Origin: Synechococcus sp. CBW1002
GTDB lineage: Bacteria; Cyanobacteriota; Cyanobacteriia; PCC-6307; Cyanobiaceae
Direction: 5' to 3'
NCBI RefSeq assembly: GCF_015840915.1
Contig: NZ_CP060398.1
Location: forward strand, 3,782,001-3,846,000
Length of the DNA: 64,000 nt
In this document: in pieces, positions 18,483 to 27,814 of the stretch
Layout: each line of letters begins with the position of its first letter
Numbering within the stretch: position 1 is the first letter of the stretch
Program-made: the position numbers and the translations under genes
The notes under the pieces: model-generated
Seen by the model: only the letters and a program-made list of their open reading frames with translations
Database searches by the model: none
Told to the model about the DNA's origin: nothing

Positions 18483-19661
18483 TCAGAGGGTGGCCAGGCA
18501 ACGCTGGAGACGCCCGAGGCCGTCGTTGATCGTGGCAGGCGAAGCGGCGCACGACAGACGGATGCAACGATCATCTCCGAAAGCCACACCCGGCACCACC
18601 GCCAGGCCCACCTCCTCCAGCAGCAGCCTGCAGAGCGCCATCGAATCGAGGCCATAGGAGCTCACGTCCGGGAAGGCGTAGAAAGCCCCCTGCGGCGCGC
18701 GCAGGGTCACACCCGCAATCGCCTGCAGGCCTTCGGTGAGCAGAGTGCGGCGCTGATTGAACTGCTCTGCCATCGCGATCACGCAGTCGCGCGGGCCGCT
18801 CACCGCGGCCAGGGCTCCGTACTGGGCAAAGCTGCAGACATTGCTGGTGCTCTGGCTCTGCAGGGCGCTGGCGGCGGCCACCACGGCCCGGGGCCCCGCC
18901 AGCCAGCCGATGCGCCAGCCGGTCATCGCCCAGCCCTTGGCGAAGCCGTTGACAATGAAAATCCGGTCGGCCAGATCGGGGGCCACCGCCGCGAAGCTGT
19001 GGTGGCTGTGGCCCGGGGCCAGCAGGAATTCATAAATTTCATCGCAGACCACAGCCACATGGGGATGGCGGCGCAGCACCGCGGCGATCGCCTCGAGATC
19101 AGCCCGGCTGAGCACCATGCCGGTGGGGTTGGAGGGGCTGTTCAGCACCAGCAACTTGCTGGCTGGCGTGATGGCGGCGTCCAGCTGCTCGGCCCGCAGG
19201 CGGAAGCCTGCGCTGGCATCACTGGGCAGCAGCTTCACCGAAGCACCGGCCAGCTGGGCGAGTTCCGGGTAGCTGAGCCAGTAGGGGGAGGGAAGCAACA
19301 CCTCATCGCCAGGGCCCAGCAGCACCTGGAAGAGGTTGTAGAGCGCCTGCTTGCCACCGTTGGTCACCAGCACCTGGTCACTGCTGGTGGACACCCCGTT
19401 CTCCGCCGAGAGCTTGGTGGCGATCGCCTGGCGCAGCTCCGGCTCACCAGCGGCTGGGCCATAGCGGGTATGACCGCTCTCGAGGGCCTCCGCTGCGGCC
19501 GTGCGGATGAAGGCTGGCGTATCGAAATCAGGTTCGCCGGCACTGAGGCTGCAGATATCCCGCCCCTCAGAGCGCAGCTGCTTGGCTTTGGCGGCGATCG
19601 CCAGGGTGAGAGAGGGCTGCAACGCCTGCGCCCGGGCAGACAGCGTCAACGGGGCCGGCAT
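18483..19661 (-). CDS. aspC: class I PLP aminotransferase, aspartate aminotransferase-like
   Basis: A 392-residue aminotransferase of fold type I, probably transferring the amino group between aspartate/glutamate and 2-oxo acids. Features: SLSAGEPDFDTPAFI, GHTRYGPAAGEPELRQAI, TNGGKQALYNL (phosphate-binding), NSPSNPTGMV, CDEIYEFL with the PLP Asp and Tyr, the Schiff-base Lys in NGFAKGWAMTGWRIGWLAG and the substrate Arg in CIRLSCA. Usual homologues have SKAYAMTG at the Lys. Start chosen at ATG 19661 (MPAPLTLS); upstream residues are unconserved. Confidence 0.9.
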   Translation of the reverse strand: MPAPLTLSARAQALQPSLTLAIAAKAKQLRSEGRDICSLSAGEPDFDTPAFIRTAAAEALESGHTRYGPAAGEPELRQAIATKLSAENGVSTSSDQVLVTNGGKQALYNLFQVLLGPGDEVLLPSPYWLSYPELAQLAGASVKLLPSDASAGFRLRAEQLDAAITPASKLLVLNSPSNPTGMVLSRADLEAIAAVLRRHPHVAVVCDEIYEFLLAPGHSHHSFAAVAPDLADRIFIVNGFAKGWAMTGWRIGWLAGPRAVVAAASALQSQSTSNVCSFAQYGALAAVSGPRDCVIAMAEQFNQRRTLLTEGLQAIAGVTLRAPQGAFYAFPDVSSYGLDSMALCRLLLEEVGLAVVPGVAFGDDRCIRLSCAASPATINDGLGRLQRCLATL

Positions 19662-19839
19662 GGGACAGGCGCGCCAACGGGGCGCAGCTTCGGCGAAGGG
19701 GTCATCCTGCCCTATGCCCTGCAGCCTTTGGCCTGGGCCCTTCACCAATCGCCACGCCGCCCATCAGGAGCATGCCCGTGAGGTCCTGGTAGCCAGGGTG
19801 ACGGCAGTTCCGGTCGCGTCGATGGAGATTCAAAGCGTT

Positions 19840-19870
19840 CTGCTACGGGGTTCGCGGAGTAGGCCGCGGC
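19840..19870. repeat. possible short GC-rich palindromic repeat
   Basis: CTGCTACGGGG followed by TTCGCGGAGTAGGCC forms imperfect complementary arms around TTCG. It shares the TTCGC-GAG/GAAG-GCC flavour with the insert inside the IS256 transposase at 21507-21533. It may be a member of a small dispersed repeat family; two loose matches are weak support. Confidence 0.3.
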
Positions 19871-20735
19871 GTCGCTCTCCATGACATCGCCTGCAACCGG
19901 ACCCGGAATGGAGAACGCCCCCCAGGTCACTGCCTACGGACTGCTGCAGGCTCTGCTGCCCGAGGCACCCCGGCCCAGCAGTCTTCTTGAGCGCCTCCTT
20001 CCGACCAGCGGAACCCTGCACGCCCGCACGGATCCCTGGATCGCCGGACGTTCCCATCTGGCCGAGCTTTTCTGCGGCTTGCGATCGGTGGGCCAGGTCA
20101 TCCTGATCAACAATCCCCTCAGTGGGGCTGTGCTGCTACTCGCACTGTTGCTGCAGTCCGGCTGGATGGCCGCATTCGCGGTGCTCGGCATTGCCGGTGC
20201 CCATGCCATGGAAATCGCCATGGCATGGGATCCCTCCTCCAGGAGGCAGGGGATCGTGGGCTTCAACGGGGCCTTGGTGGGATGCGCCCTTGCCTTGGTT
20301 GCGCCCCCTTCTGGCCCCGCCCTGGTGCTCTGGTTGGTGTTGGTACCGCTCGCGGGTGCATTGAGTGCGGCCTGCCTGGAGGGGCTGAGGAGCTGGTGGT
20401 TTGGGAGGACAGGGTTGCCTCCCCTTTCCCTGCCGGCTTGCCTGATCGGCTGGCTGCTGCCGCTGCTGCTGGCTGGTCTCGGCGCAATCGGCATCCAGAC
20501 CGATCCGGTGGAACCATCACTTTCATTGTCCGCTTCCTTGCCCTTTGCCGGGGAGGGTTCCCCCTTGCCATGGCTGGTGCAAGGTGTTGTACGGGGTTTC
20601 GGTCAGGTTTTTCTCTGTACAGGATTACCCAGCGGAATGCTGGTGCGGCCGCGTCCCTTTGCGTGGTGTAAAACCCGAGGCCCGAATGCCCTGACTCAGA
20701 GGGTGAACAGGGTGGAATGACGGGCTGTCATTCCT

Positions 20736-20753
20736 GAGGTGCAGATGCACCTC
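20736..20753. repeat. perfect 8-bp hairpin inside IS256 left end
   Basis: GAGGTGCA and TGCACCTC are separated by two bases. It lies between the left terminal repeat and the transposase stop and could end read-through transcripts. Confidence 0.6.
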
Positions 20754-20772
20754 GTTCTTCCACGATGAAACG

Positions 20773-20801
20773 AGACGATTGACTTGTCAAGTCTCTCGTC
20801 T
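20773..20801. repeat. 12-bp interrupted hairpin inside IS256 left end
   Basis: AGACGA pairs with TCGTCT and GACTTG with CAAGTC, separated by a 2x2 mismatch (TT/TC) and a one-base apical loop. It follows the 8-bp hairpin by 20 bases and is probably a strong RNA or single-strand DNA structure. Confidence 0.6.
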
Positions 20802-20915
20802 GATCGCGGCTGTGTTGTGAGCGGCAGGAGTCTTCTATGCAGCCCAGGGGTTACAGCGCCGGCCCCCGGGCGGCGATCGAGGCCGCTGCGCCCTGTGGGG
20901 GCGCTGCCACCTCAA

Positions 20916-22193
20916 TCACCTGGGGCCTGCGTCTTGCACCTCTGCGGCGGCGGCGCTGAGCAGGGCCGGCAGATCCTCCAGCTCCGGGATGGCGGCCATG
21001 CTCTCGGCTGAGAACATGCGGCGTCCCTCCAGCTGCCAGTGCTCGTGCTGCTCCAGCAATACCGCGCCCACCAGGCGGGTGATCGACGCGTCGTTAGGGA
21101 AGATGCCGACCACCCTGGTGCGGCGCTTGATCTCCTCGTTGACCCGCTCCAGCAGGTTGGTGCTCCAGACCTTCTTCCAGTGAGGCTGCGGGAAGTGACG
21201 GAAGGCCAGCACGTCCTCTCTGGCCTCGTTCATGAGCTCGGTGGCCTTGGGGAAGCGCTCCGCCAGCGAGGCGGCCAGGTCATCCCAGCGGCTGAGGATC
21301 TCTCCGGCATCCTCCTGAGCGAACACCGAGCGCAGGGCGGCGGTGACCATGCCCTGGTGGGCTTTGGGGACGCGCTGGAGAAGGTTGCGGGCGAAGTGGA
21401 CGCGGCAGCGCTGCCACACACAGCCCTGCAGCTGGCGCCTGATGGCCTTGGTGAGGCCCACGTGGGCGTCGCTGATCACCAGCTTGACGCCAGTGAGGCC
21501 GCGCTCCTACTGCTTCGCAGAAGCCTTCGGCTAGAGCGAGGCAATGAACTCGCTCCAGAAGCCCTCGGTTTCGCTGCCTGTCACCTTGAGACCCAGCAAC
21601 TCCCGGCGGCCGTCCGCGTTCACCCCCATGGCGACGACGACAGCCCGTGAGCAGACCTGCAGGGCCTTGCCCAGCCTGCCCTTGAGGTAGGTGGCATCCA
21701 GGTAGACGTAGGCGTAGCCGGACTCCTGCAGGGGCCGGCTCAGGAACGCCTGCACCTGCTGGTCGATCTCCTGGCAGATGCGACTGACCTGGGATTTGGA
21801 GATGCCGCTCTGCGATCCCAGGGCCCCCACCAGGGCATCGACCTTGCGGGTGGAGACGCCGCCGATGTAGGCCTCCATGATCACGGCATAGAGGGCCTGA
21901 TCCACCCGGCGGCGGGGCTCAAGGATCGAGGGCAGGAAGCTGCCGGCCCGCAGTTTGGGGATCAGCAGGTCGATGTCGCCCACCTGGGTGGTGAGGCTGC
22001 GGGGCCGGTAGCCGTTGCGGTAGCCGAGCCGTTCCTCGCTGCGCTCATGGCGGTCGGCACCCAGAACGGCGGCAACCTCCAGCTCGATCAGCTGCTGCAG
22101 GCCGTGGCGGGCCAGCTCCGGGATCAGCTCGCCGGCACTGCTGCCATCCAGTAGCGGCGCCAGGTCAACTGCGGCACGATGGGTCTTGGGCAT
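20916..22193 (-). pseudogene. IS256-family transposase, inactivated by 27-base insert with stop codons
   Basis: The N-terminal part (22193-21531) runs from MPKTHRAAVDLAPLL through LGYRNGYRPR and YLDATYLKGRLG (first Asp) to GFWSEFIASL, then hits TAG. The C-terminal part (down to 20916) continues as ERGLTGVKLVISDAHVGL (second Asp) and NLLERVNEEIKRR (catalytic Glu). The two parts are in the same frame; 27 bases between them carry TAG at both ends. Removing the insert restores a normal IS256 transposase of about 420 residues. Confidence 0.88.
21507..21533. repeat. 27-base palindromic insert with stop codons
   Basis: The insert begins and ends with CTA (TAG on the transposase strand) and contains two nested complementary motifs, GCTTCGCAGAAGC and GCCTTCGGC-like. 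It sits exactly between the codons for SL and ERG of an otherwise intact IS256 transposase. Likely a tiny mobile repeat of a kind known in cyanobacteria. Confidence 0.6.
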
Positions 22194-22890
22194 GGTTCGT
22201 CTGGTTGAGGTGGTTCTCGAACCAGGGAAACGGGCCTGCCCACCCCTTGCAACGCCAGGCGTCTGAGGTGTGCTCGCTCAGCCCCGGCTACGCCGGGGCT
22301 GAGGCCCAGGGGATTTACACCACTGCTGGGGACGCCAGCTGCTGGTGCTCCTGTCGGTCCTTTTGGCCAGTCCAGTGGCGGCACTCCTCGGGGCCCTGGG
22401 GGCACTGACAGCAGCTCTGACAGGCCTTCTGCTGGGGCTGAACTCGTGGGAAGAGGTGATCTCAGGAGCGTACGGTTTCAACGCTGTCCTGGCTGCCATC
22501 GCCTTGGGCGGCATCTTTTTTGCACCCACCCGCCGGAGTGTGCCGATCGCCATCGCCGGTGCCGCTCTCACCATTCCGCTGGAGCGGATCCTTCTGGCAC
22601 CCTTGACCAGGGTTGGCTTGCCCCTCTCCTCACTCCCCTTCGTCCTCGCCACCTGGCTGATGCTTGTGATGGTGCGGCGAAGACTGCCGGCCCTGGTTCC
22701 GGTGGCCCTTCACGCGATCCTCACCCCCGAGGAGCATCGCCGTCGTTTTCGAGTGGCCCGCCGCCTGCTGGCCGACTTCCGCCACCGCCTGCACCATGCC
22801 GCCTCCCCGGGTACGGGTCCAGGTCCATCTCTGGCCTCCTTCATGCAACCCGCTCTGGTGGCGAAATGGCTGGAGCTCTTTCGCCAGCTC

Positions 22891-23157
22891 GACCTCGATT
22901 CCAGCGGCTGTCTTTCCTTGAAGGAGTTACGGCGCGCCCTGGCGGGCGATTGTGCTCAACAGAGTCCTGCGGAGGTCAGAGCGTTGCTGGATCGGGTGCT
23001 GCGGCACATGGACCTGAACAGGGACGGCCGCCTGGATGCAGCGGAATTCGTGGAAATGGTCCTGCGGCTGCAGCGCCTTTCCCAGGGCCATGAACGCCTG
23101 CTGACCTACCTGCTGCCCGTCGATGCCAATGCCGATGGTCACCTCGATCGGGCTGAA
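22891..23157 (+). other. triple EF-hand segment of the split urea transporter
   Basis: Three 12-residue Ca2+-binding loops in the 3' fragment are DLDSSGCLSLKE, DLNRDGRLDAAE and DANADGHLDRAE, each with D/N at positions 1, 3 and 5, Gly at 6 and Glu at 12. A fourth, degenerate site follows before the stop. Calmodulin-like pairing of four EF-hands behind a urea channel suggests calcium-gated urea transport in the undisrupted ancestor; that role is inference. Confidence 0.88.
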
Positions 23158-23364
23158 CTCCAGCGGCTGTTGCGCAGTGTCGGTGCCCGTCCCCTACAGC
23201 CCGAAGAGGAGGTCAGAATCTTCGGTCCACAGCAGCGCCCCCTGACCTGGGGTGAATTTGTGGATCTACTTCTGCTCAGCTGAACCACTCATGTGAGCCG
23301 TAGGGTCATGGTCGGCGGATCTCCGATGCCCCGAGACAGGATTCCGCGGAACATTTCGCTGCCT

Positions 23365-24075
23365 ATGAACCCTTTGATCCCCTCCCAGGAGGGCCAGCAG
23401 CCGGATGTCTTCCAGGCCGAGCGCTACAGCCCGGCCCTGCAGCCCACCAGAGACGCTTCACTCGCTGAATTCGCAGCCGCCTGTGCCGGTTGCCGCCGCT
23501 GTGGTCTGGTGCTGGGGCGCCAGCAGGTGGTTGTGAGCCGCGGCAATCCAACCGCGCGCCTGATGGTGATCGGTGAGGGGCCCGGGGCCCAGGAAGACGC
23601 CACGGGGCTGCCTTTCGTGGGGCGCGCCGGCCAGCTGCTCGACCAGATGCTGGCGAGTGTGGGGTTGGACAGCAACCGGGATGCCTACATCTGCAACGTG
23701 GTGAAGTGCCGCCCACCCGACAACCGCAAGCCCACAGCCGAGGAGATGGCGGCATGCCTCCCCTGGCTGGAACGGCAGATCCAGCTGGTGGATCCAGCGG
23801 TGATCGTGCTGGCCGGCGCCACCGCCCTGGAAGGGGTGCTGGGGGTGAAGGGGGGGATCACCAAGCTGCGAGGCCAGTGGCGCCAGGGCAGCGGCACGGT
23901 GCTGGGTGGCCGCTGGCTGATGCCGCTGTTCCACCCCTCCTACCTGCTGCGCAATCCCTCCCGGCAGCAGGGCAGCCCCAAGTGGTTCACCTGGCAGGAC
24001 CTGCAGGAGGTGCGGCGGCGCCTGGGTGAACTGGAGGCCGCCGCGGCCGGCAGTTCCCAGGGCGATCCGGCGTGA
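23365..24075 (+). CDS. uracil-DNA glycosylase, family 4 (Fe-S type)
   Basis: A 236-residue DNA repair enzyme excising uracil from DNA. Motif A is GEGPGAQEDATGLPFVGRAG, followed by ICNVVKCRPPDNRKP and motif B HPSYLLRNP; the N-terminal CAGCRRC pair and later Cys residues fit the [4Fe-4S] cluster of family 4. ATG 23365 (MNPLIPSQEG) is chosen; a longer frame from 23293 gives a Met-poor, unconserved extension. The stop overlaps the start of the next frame by four bases (GTGA). Confidence 0.88.
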   Translation: MNPLIPSQEGQQPDVFQAERYSPALQPTRDASLAEFAAACAGCRRCGLVLGRQQVVVSRGNPTARLMVIGEGPGAQEDATGLPFVGRAGQLLDQMLASVGLDSNRDAYICNVVKCRPPDNRKPTAEEMAACLPWLERQIQLVDPAVIVLAGATALEGVLGVKGGITKLRGQWRQGSGTVLGGRWLMPLFHPSYLLRNPSRQQGSPKWFTWQDLQEVRRRLGELEAAAAGSSQGDPA

Positions 24076-24994
24076 AGACCGCTCGCATGGCAGCAGGTCA
24101 ATGCAGGCGCCTGCTGGTGGGGGCTGTGCTCGCGCCACTGCTCGCCGCCTGCGGCAGGCCACCGCAGGCCGAGAAGGCTGCGCCGCTCTATCGCTTCCGC
24201 GACACCCGCGACCTGGTGAGCCTGGTGGAGGACGGTGCGGCCCACCTGGAGCAGAAGGGTCTGCAGGCCCTCAAGGACTTCTCCAGGCCAGGGTCACGCT
24301 GGCTCCATGGCAACGACTATCTGTTTGTCTACGACGCCGATGGCACCAACCTCTTTCATCCCATTTTCCCTGAATTTCAAGGCCGCAACATGGGTCAGCT
24401 GCGCGATGTGACAGGCCAGCCGGTGGTGGATCGGATCGTGGCTATGGCCCGCAGGCCGGGGCCCAGGGCCAGCGGGTCAACGACGCCGACTGGCAGGAGC
24501 CGGAGATGGCCTCGGTACAGGGGGGGCTGCTCGCCGACGGCCTGACGGTGACCCTTTCGGGCCTGCTGGGCGGCATGGCCTCCGACACGTCCGCCAGCAA
24601 CGTGGCCCTCAGCCAGGCCTCCGGGGCAACCAGCCGGGTGCTCGCCTACTGGGCTGGCGGCCTGTTCGCCCTGCTGGCATTCTCGCCGCGCCTCACCGCC
24701 GTGCTGGCCCTGATCCCCGACCCCGTTGTGGGGGCGATCTTGGTGTACATCATCGCCCTGGTGATCAGCTCGGGCCTGCGGATGATGGTCAGCAAGCCGC
24801 TCAGCCCCGCATCCGGCTACGTGCTGGGAACGGCCCTGGTGGTGGGCCTGAGTCTGGATATCCTGCCCCAGCTTTACCTCCACCTGTCGGCCTGGCTGCG
24901 CCCCCTGTTCAGCTCCTCACTCACCCTGTCCACGGTGGTGGCGATCCTGCTCACCCAGCTGCTGCGATTGCTGCAGCGTCCAGCCGCCAGCTGA
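24072..24994 (+). pseudogene. deletion chimera: Cache-domain lipoprotein 5' part joined to NCS2 permease 3' part
   Basis: From GTG 24072 (or ATG 24087) a lipoprotein signal with lipobox LLAAC precedes a single Cache-type sensor domain ([33 protein letters not shown]). Near 24450-24467 similarity stops. In another frame sequence then resumes as [35 protein letters not shown] and [15 protein letters not shown], the C-terminal third of a uracil/xanthine (NCS2) permease, ending at 24994. The first two thirds of the permease and the end of the lipoprotein are missing, consistent with one deletion joining neighbours. The second part lacks the transport core and should be inactive. Confidence 0.75.
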
Positions 24995-25038
24995 CGGTTC
25001 TGTGTGACAGGCTTGGCGCGTCTTCCGGCCCCACAGCG

Positions 25039-26316
25039 ATGACCGCCGCCCCGGCCCGCAACCCAAGCGCCGCCGACAGTGCAGTGAACAGCGCCGCCCA
25101 CAGTGCCGATGCGGCCATTCCCGACTGGGCCAACAACCCTCGCTACGACACGGTGATCCGCCGTCGCAAGACCCGCAGCGTGCGGGTAGGCGACGTGTTG
25201 GTGGGCAGCGACCACCCGGTGGTGGTGCAGTCGATGATCAACGAGGACACCCTCGACATCCCTGGCGCAACCGCCGGCATCCGCCGCCTGCATGAAGCCG
25301 GCTGTGAGATCGTGCGCCTCACAGTGCCGAGCCTCGCCCATGCCAAGGCGGTGGGCGAGATCCGCAAACGCCTGGAAGACAGCTACCGCCCGGTACCGCT
25401 GGTGGCTGACGTGCACCACAACGGCATGAAGATCGCCCTGGAGGTGGCCCAGCACGTCGACAAGGTGCGGATCAACCCAGGGCTCTACGTGTTCGACAAG
25501 CCCGACCCGAACCGCACCGAATTCACCCCCGAGGAGGTGGCCGCCATCGGCGAGCGCATCCAGACCACCCTCGAACCGCTCGTGAGCCTGCTCAAGGAGC
25601 AGGACAAGGGCCTGCGCATCGGTGTGAACCACGGCTCCCTGGCGGAGCGGATGCTGTTCACCTACGGCGACACCCCTCTGGGAATGGTGGAGAGCGCCAT
25701 GGAGTTCATCCACATCTGCGACCGCCTCGATTTCCACAACATCGTCGTGTCGATGAAGGCCTCGCGGGCGCCGGTGATGCTGGCCGCCTACCGGATGATG
25801 GCCGACCGCATGGATGCCGAGGGCTTCCACTACCCGCTTCACCTTGGAGTGACCGAGGCGGGTGACGGCGACTACGGCCGCATCAAGAGCACCGCCGGCA
25901 TCGCCACCCTGCTGGCCGAGGGGCTTGGTGACACGATCCGCGTGTCGCTCACCGAGGCGCCGGAGAAGGAGATCCCTGTCTGCTACTCGATCCTGCAGGC
26001 CCTGGGGCTGCGCAAGACGATGGTGGAGTACGTGGCCTGCCCCAGCTGCGGCCGCACCCTCTTCAACCTGGAGGAGGTGCTGCACAAGGTGCGCTCCGCC
26101 ACCGCCCACCTCACGGGTCTGGACATCGCCGTGATGGGCTGCATCGTAAACGGCCCCGGCGAGATGGCCGATGCCGACTACGGCTACGTGGGCAAGACCC
26201 CCGGCACCATCTCCCTGTACCGCGGCCGCGAGGAGATCCGCCGGGTGCCGGAGGCCGAGGGGGTGGAGGCGCTGATCGCCCTGATCCGCGAGGACGGCCG
26301 CTGGGTGGATCCCTGA
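25039..26316 (+). CDS. ispG: 4-hydroxy-3-methylbut-2-enyl diphosphate synthase
   Basis: A 425-residue Fe-S enzyme of the MEP isoprenoid pathway, converting 2-C-methylerythritol 2,4-cyclodiphosphate to HMBPP, upstream of carotenoids, phytol and quinones. The N-terminal TIM barrel includes VQSMINEDT and VADVHHNG; the cluster Cys are 334, 337 (CPSCGRTLF) and 368 ([20 protein letters not shown]), with the Glu following. A variable 30-residue N-terminus rich in Ala/Asn precedes the conserved domain. Length fits the cyanobacterial form. Electrons probably come from ferredoxin, as in other cyanobacteria. Confidence 0.97.
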   Translation: MTAAPARNPSAADSAVNSAAHSADAAIPDWANNPRYDTVIRRRKTRSVRVGDVLVGSDHPVVVQSMINEDTLDIPGATAGIRRLHEAGCEIVRLTVPSLAHAKAVGEIRKRLEDSYRPVPLVADVHHNGMKIALEVAQHVDKVRINPGLYVFDKPDPNRTEFTPEEVAAIGERIQTTLEPLVSLLKEQDKGLRIGVNHGSLAERMLFTYGDTPLGMVESAMEFIHICDRLDFHNIVVSMKASRAPVMLAAYRMMADRMDAEGFHYPLHLGVTEAGDGDYGRIKSTAGIATLLAEGLGDTIRVSLTEAPEKEIPVCYSILQALGLRKTMVEYVACPSCGRTLFNLEEVLHKVRSATAHLTGLDIAVMGCIVNGPGEMADADYGYVGKTPGTISLYRGREEIRRVPEAEGVEALIALIREDGRWVDP

Positions 26317-26411
26317 ACCTTCGCCGGTGATGGTGCGGAGATCCGTTACGACGGAATCGGCCACGGGGGTTACGTTAAAGGGACATTCACTGACGACGGG
26401 AGCGCAAGCTG

Positions 26412-27743
26412 ATGGCCAGAGGTCGCGCCGGCATCCTGGTGCTGGTTGGCTTGAGCGCCTGTGCGGCCACTGCCGTCATGGCCCGCGAACTGGTGATGGC
26501 CCCCGGAGGCAGTCCCCTGGTGAGCGACAGCCCCAAGGAGGTGATGGACCAGGCCTGGCAGATCGTCTTCCGGGATTATCTGGACACCACCGGCAAGTAC
26601 ACCCCCGATCGCTGGCGGCAGCTGCGTCGCGACATCCTGGCCAAGAGTTACGGCAACCCCAAGGAGGCCTATGAGGCCATCCGCGGCATGCTGGGCAGCC
26701 TTGACGACCCTTACACCCGTTTCCTGGATCCACGGGAATTCAAGGAGATGCAGATCGACACCTCCGGAGAGCTCTCCGGGGTGGGAATCCAGTTGAGCAT
26801 TGACAAGGAGACCAAGGAATTGATCGTGGTGAGCCCGATCGACGGGTCACCGGCCTCCAGAGCGGGGGTGCAGCCGAAGGACGTGATCACGGCGATCGAC
26901 GGCAAGACGACCAAGGGCATGACCACCGAGGATGCGGTCAAGCTGATCCGCGGCCAGGCCGGAAGCAAGGTGAATCTCACGCTGCGCCGCAAAGGTCAAT
27001 TGATTGAGGTGCCACTGATGCGGGCGAGGATTGAACTGCATGCGGTGGATCATCAGATCAACACAACCCGGGAAGGCCTCAAGGTCGGTTACATCCGCCT
27101 CAAACAATTCAACGCCAATGCCACAAAGGATATGCGGCTGGCGGTGAAGGATCTTGAGGAGAAGGGTGTGCAGGGCTATGTACTAGACCTGCGCAGCAAT
27201 CCCGGCGGCCTGCTGATGGCCAGCGTCGAGATTGCCCGGCAATGGCTGAACGAGGGCACGATCGTATCGACCAAGACCCGGGACGGCATCCAGGATGTGA
27301 AGCGGGCCACCGGCCGGGCACTCACAGAAAAGCCCCTGGTGATCCTGGTCAACGAAGGATCTGCCAGCGCCAGCGAAATTCTCTCCGGTGCTCTGCAGGA
27401 CAACAAGCGGGCCGTGCTGGTCGGGCAGAAGACCTTCGGCAAAGGTTTGGTGCAATCCGTGCGTGGCCTGTCGGACGGCTCCGGCATGACCGTGACGATT
27501 GCCAAGTACCTCACACCCAGTGGCCGCGACATCCACAAGCACGGCATCGATCCCGACGTGCCGGCCAAGATGACTGAGGCGGAGGCTCAGAAGCTCAAGC
27601 TTGAGGATCTGGGTACCGCCAAGGACACCCAGTACCGGGCCGCCGAATCCACCCTGATGAAGCAGCTGCGCATCACCGCCACGTCCGGTAGCACCTACAA
27701 GCCCGGCAGCGCAAACCTGCCGGCGGCCCTGGGTAGCCGCTGA
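26412..27743 (+). CDS. carboxyl-terminal processing protease (S41 family, CtpA-like)
   Basis: A 443-residue secreted serine protease. A signal peptide (ILVLVGLSACAATAVMA) is followed by the helical cap, a PDZ domain (about 115-200, GELSGVGIQL, GVQPKDVITAIDG) and the protease core: YVLDLRSNPGGLL, the Ser in NEGSASASEI (about 317-321) and Lys344 in KTFGKGLVQS. Paralogues in cyanobacteria trim the C-terminus of photosystem II D1; whether this copy does so or is a general periplasmic CtpB/CtpC-type enzyme cannot be told. ATG 26412, after a 95-base gap from ispG. Confidence 0.92.
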   Translation: MARGRAGILVLVGLSACAATAVMARELVMAPGGSPLVSDSPKEVMDQAWQIVFRDYLDTTGKYTPDRWRQLRRDILAKSYGNPKEAYEAIRGMLGSLDDPYTRFLDPREFKEMQIDTSGELSGVGIQLSIDKETKELIVVSPIDGSPASRAGVQPKDVITAIDGKTTKGMTTEDAVKLIRGQAGSKVNLTLRRKGQLIEVPLMRARIELHAVDHQINTTREGLKVGYIRLKQFNANATKDMRLAVKDLEEKGVQGYVLDLRSNPGGLLMASVEIARQWLNEGTIVSTKTRDGIQDVKRATGRALTEKPLVILVNEGSASASEILSGALQDNKRAVLVGQKTFGKGLVQSVRGLSDGSGMTVTIAKYLTPSGRDIHKHGIDPDVPAKMTEAEAQKLKLEDLGTAKDTQYRAAESTLMKQLRITATSGSTYKPGSANLPAALGSR

Positions 27744-27797
27744 ATCGGGATTCTGGGGCAACAGTCAAGCCTCATTAGGCCAGCGGGGCCCACTGCC

Positions 27798-27814
27798 AGC
27801 CCGTGATCCGGGCT
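27798..27814 (+). terminator. possible intrinsic terminator after ctp gene
   Basis: AGCCCG (27798-27803) pairs with CGGGCT (27809-27814) over a five-base loop and is followed by TT. It lies 55 bases after the stop. The T-run is too short for a strong call. Confidence 0.4.

Larger units (their letters stand above)
20663..22323 (-). mobile_element. IS256-family insertion sequence (degenerate)
   Basis: Imperfect terminal inverted repeats bound the element: GTGGTGTAAA then ACCC at 20663-20676 and its reverse complement ending TTTACACCAC at 22314-22323. Inside is a mutator-type (IS256, DDE) transposase on the minus strand, itself broken. About 1.66 kb is longer than a usual IS256 (about 1.3-1.4 kb); the extra length is a 240-base structured non-coding stretch at the left end. 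No clear 8-9 base target duplication is seen (flanks CCCTTTGC and TGCTGGGG), implying a flanking deletion or mis-set ends. Confidence 0.83.
19908..23283 (+). pseudogene. urea transporter with C-terminal EF-hand domain, split by an IS256-family element
   Basis: The 5' part (19908-20662) encodes the first half of an SLC14/UT-type urea channel, including QVILINNPLSGAVLLLALLL and GIVGFNGALVGCALAL, and stops in the second repeat at RGFGQVFLCTGLPSGMLV. The 3' part (22324-23283) resumes with CWGRQLLVLLSVLLASPV, then GAYGFNAVLAAIALGGIFF and LPFVLATWLML, the second-half UT signatures. The channel is followed by a soluble tail with three canonical EF-hand loops (22891-23157). An IS between the halves breaks the frame, so no full channel can be made. 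A few residues may also be missing at the junction. Confidence 0.87.

Noticed and set aside
17697-19781. 694-residue open frame on the plus strand
   Set aside because: It runs antisense across phnD and the aminotransferase, both of which have clear family motifs on the other strand.
22211-22226. GGTTCTCGAACC palindrome as a tRNA T-arm
   Set aside because: It has no acceptor or anticodon arms around it and lies inside the IS256 element upstream of the transposase.
24874-26364. 496-residue open frame on the minus strand
   Set aside because: Antisense to ispG, whose three cluster Cys and motifs are unmistakable.
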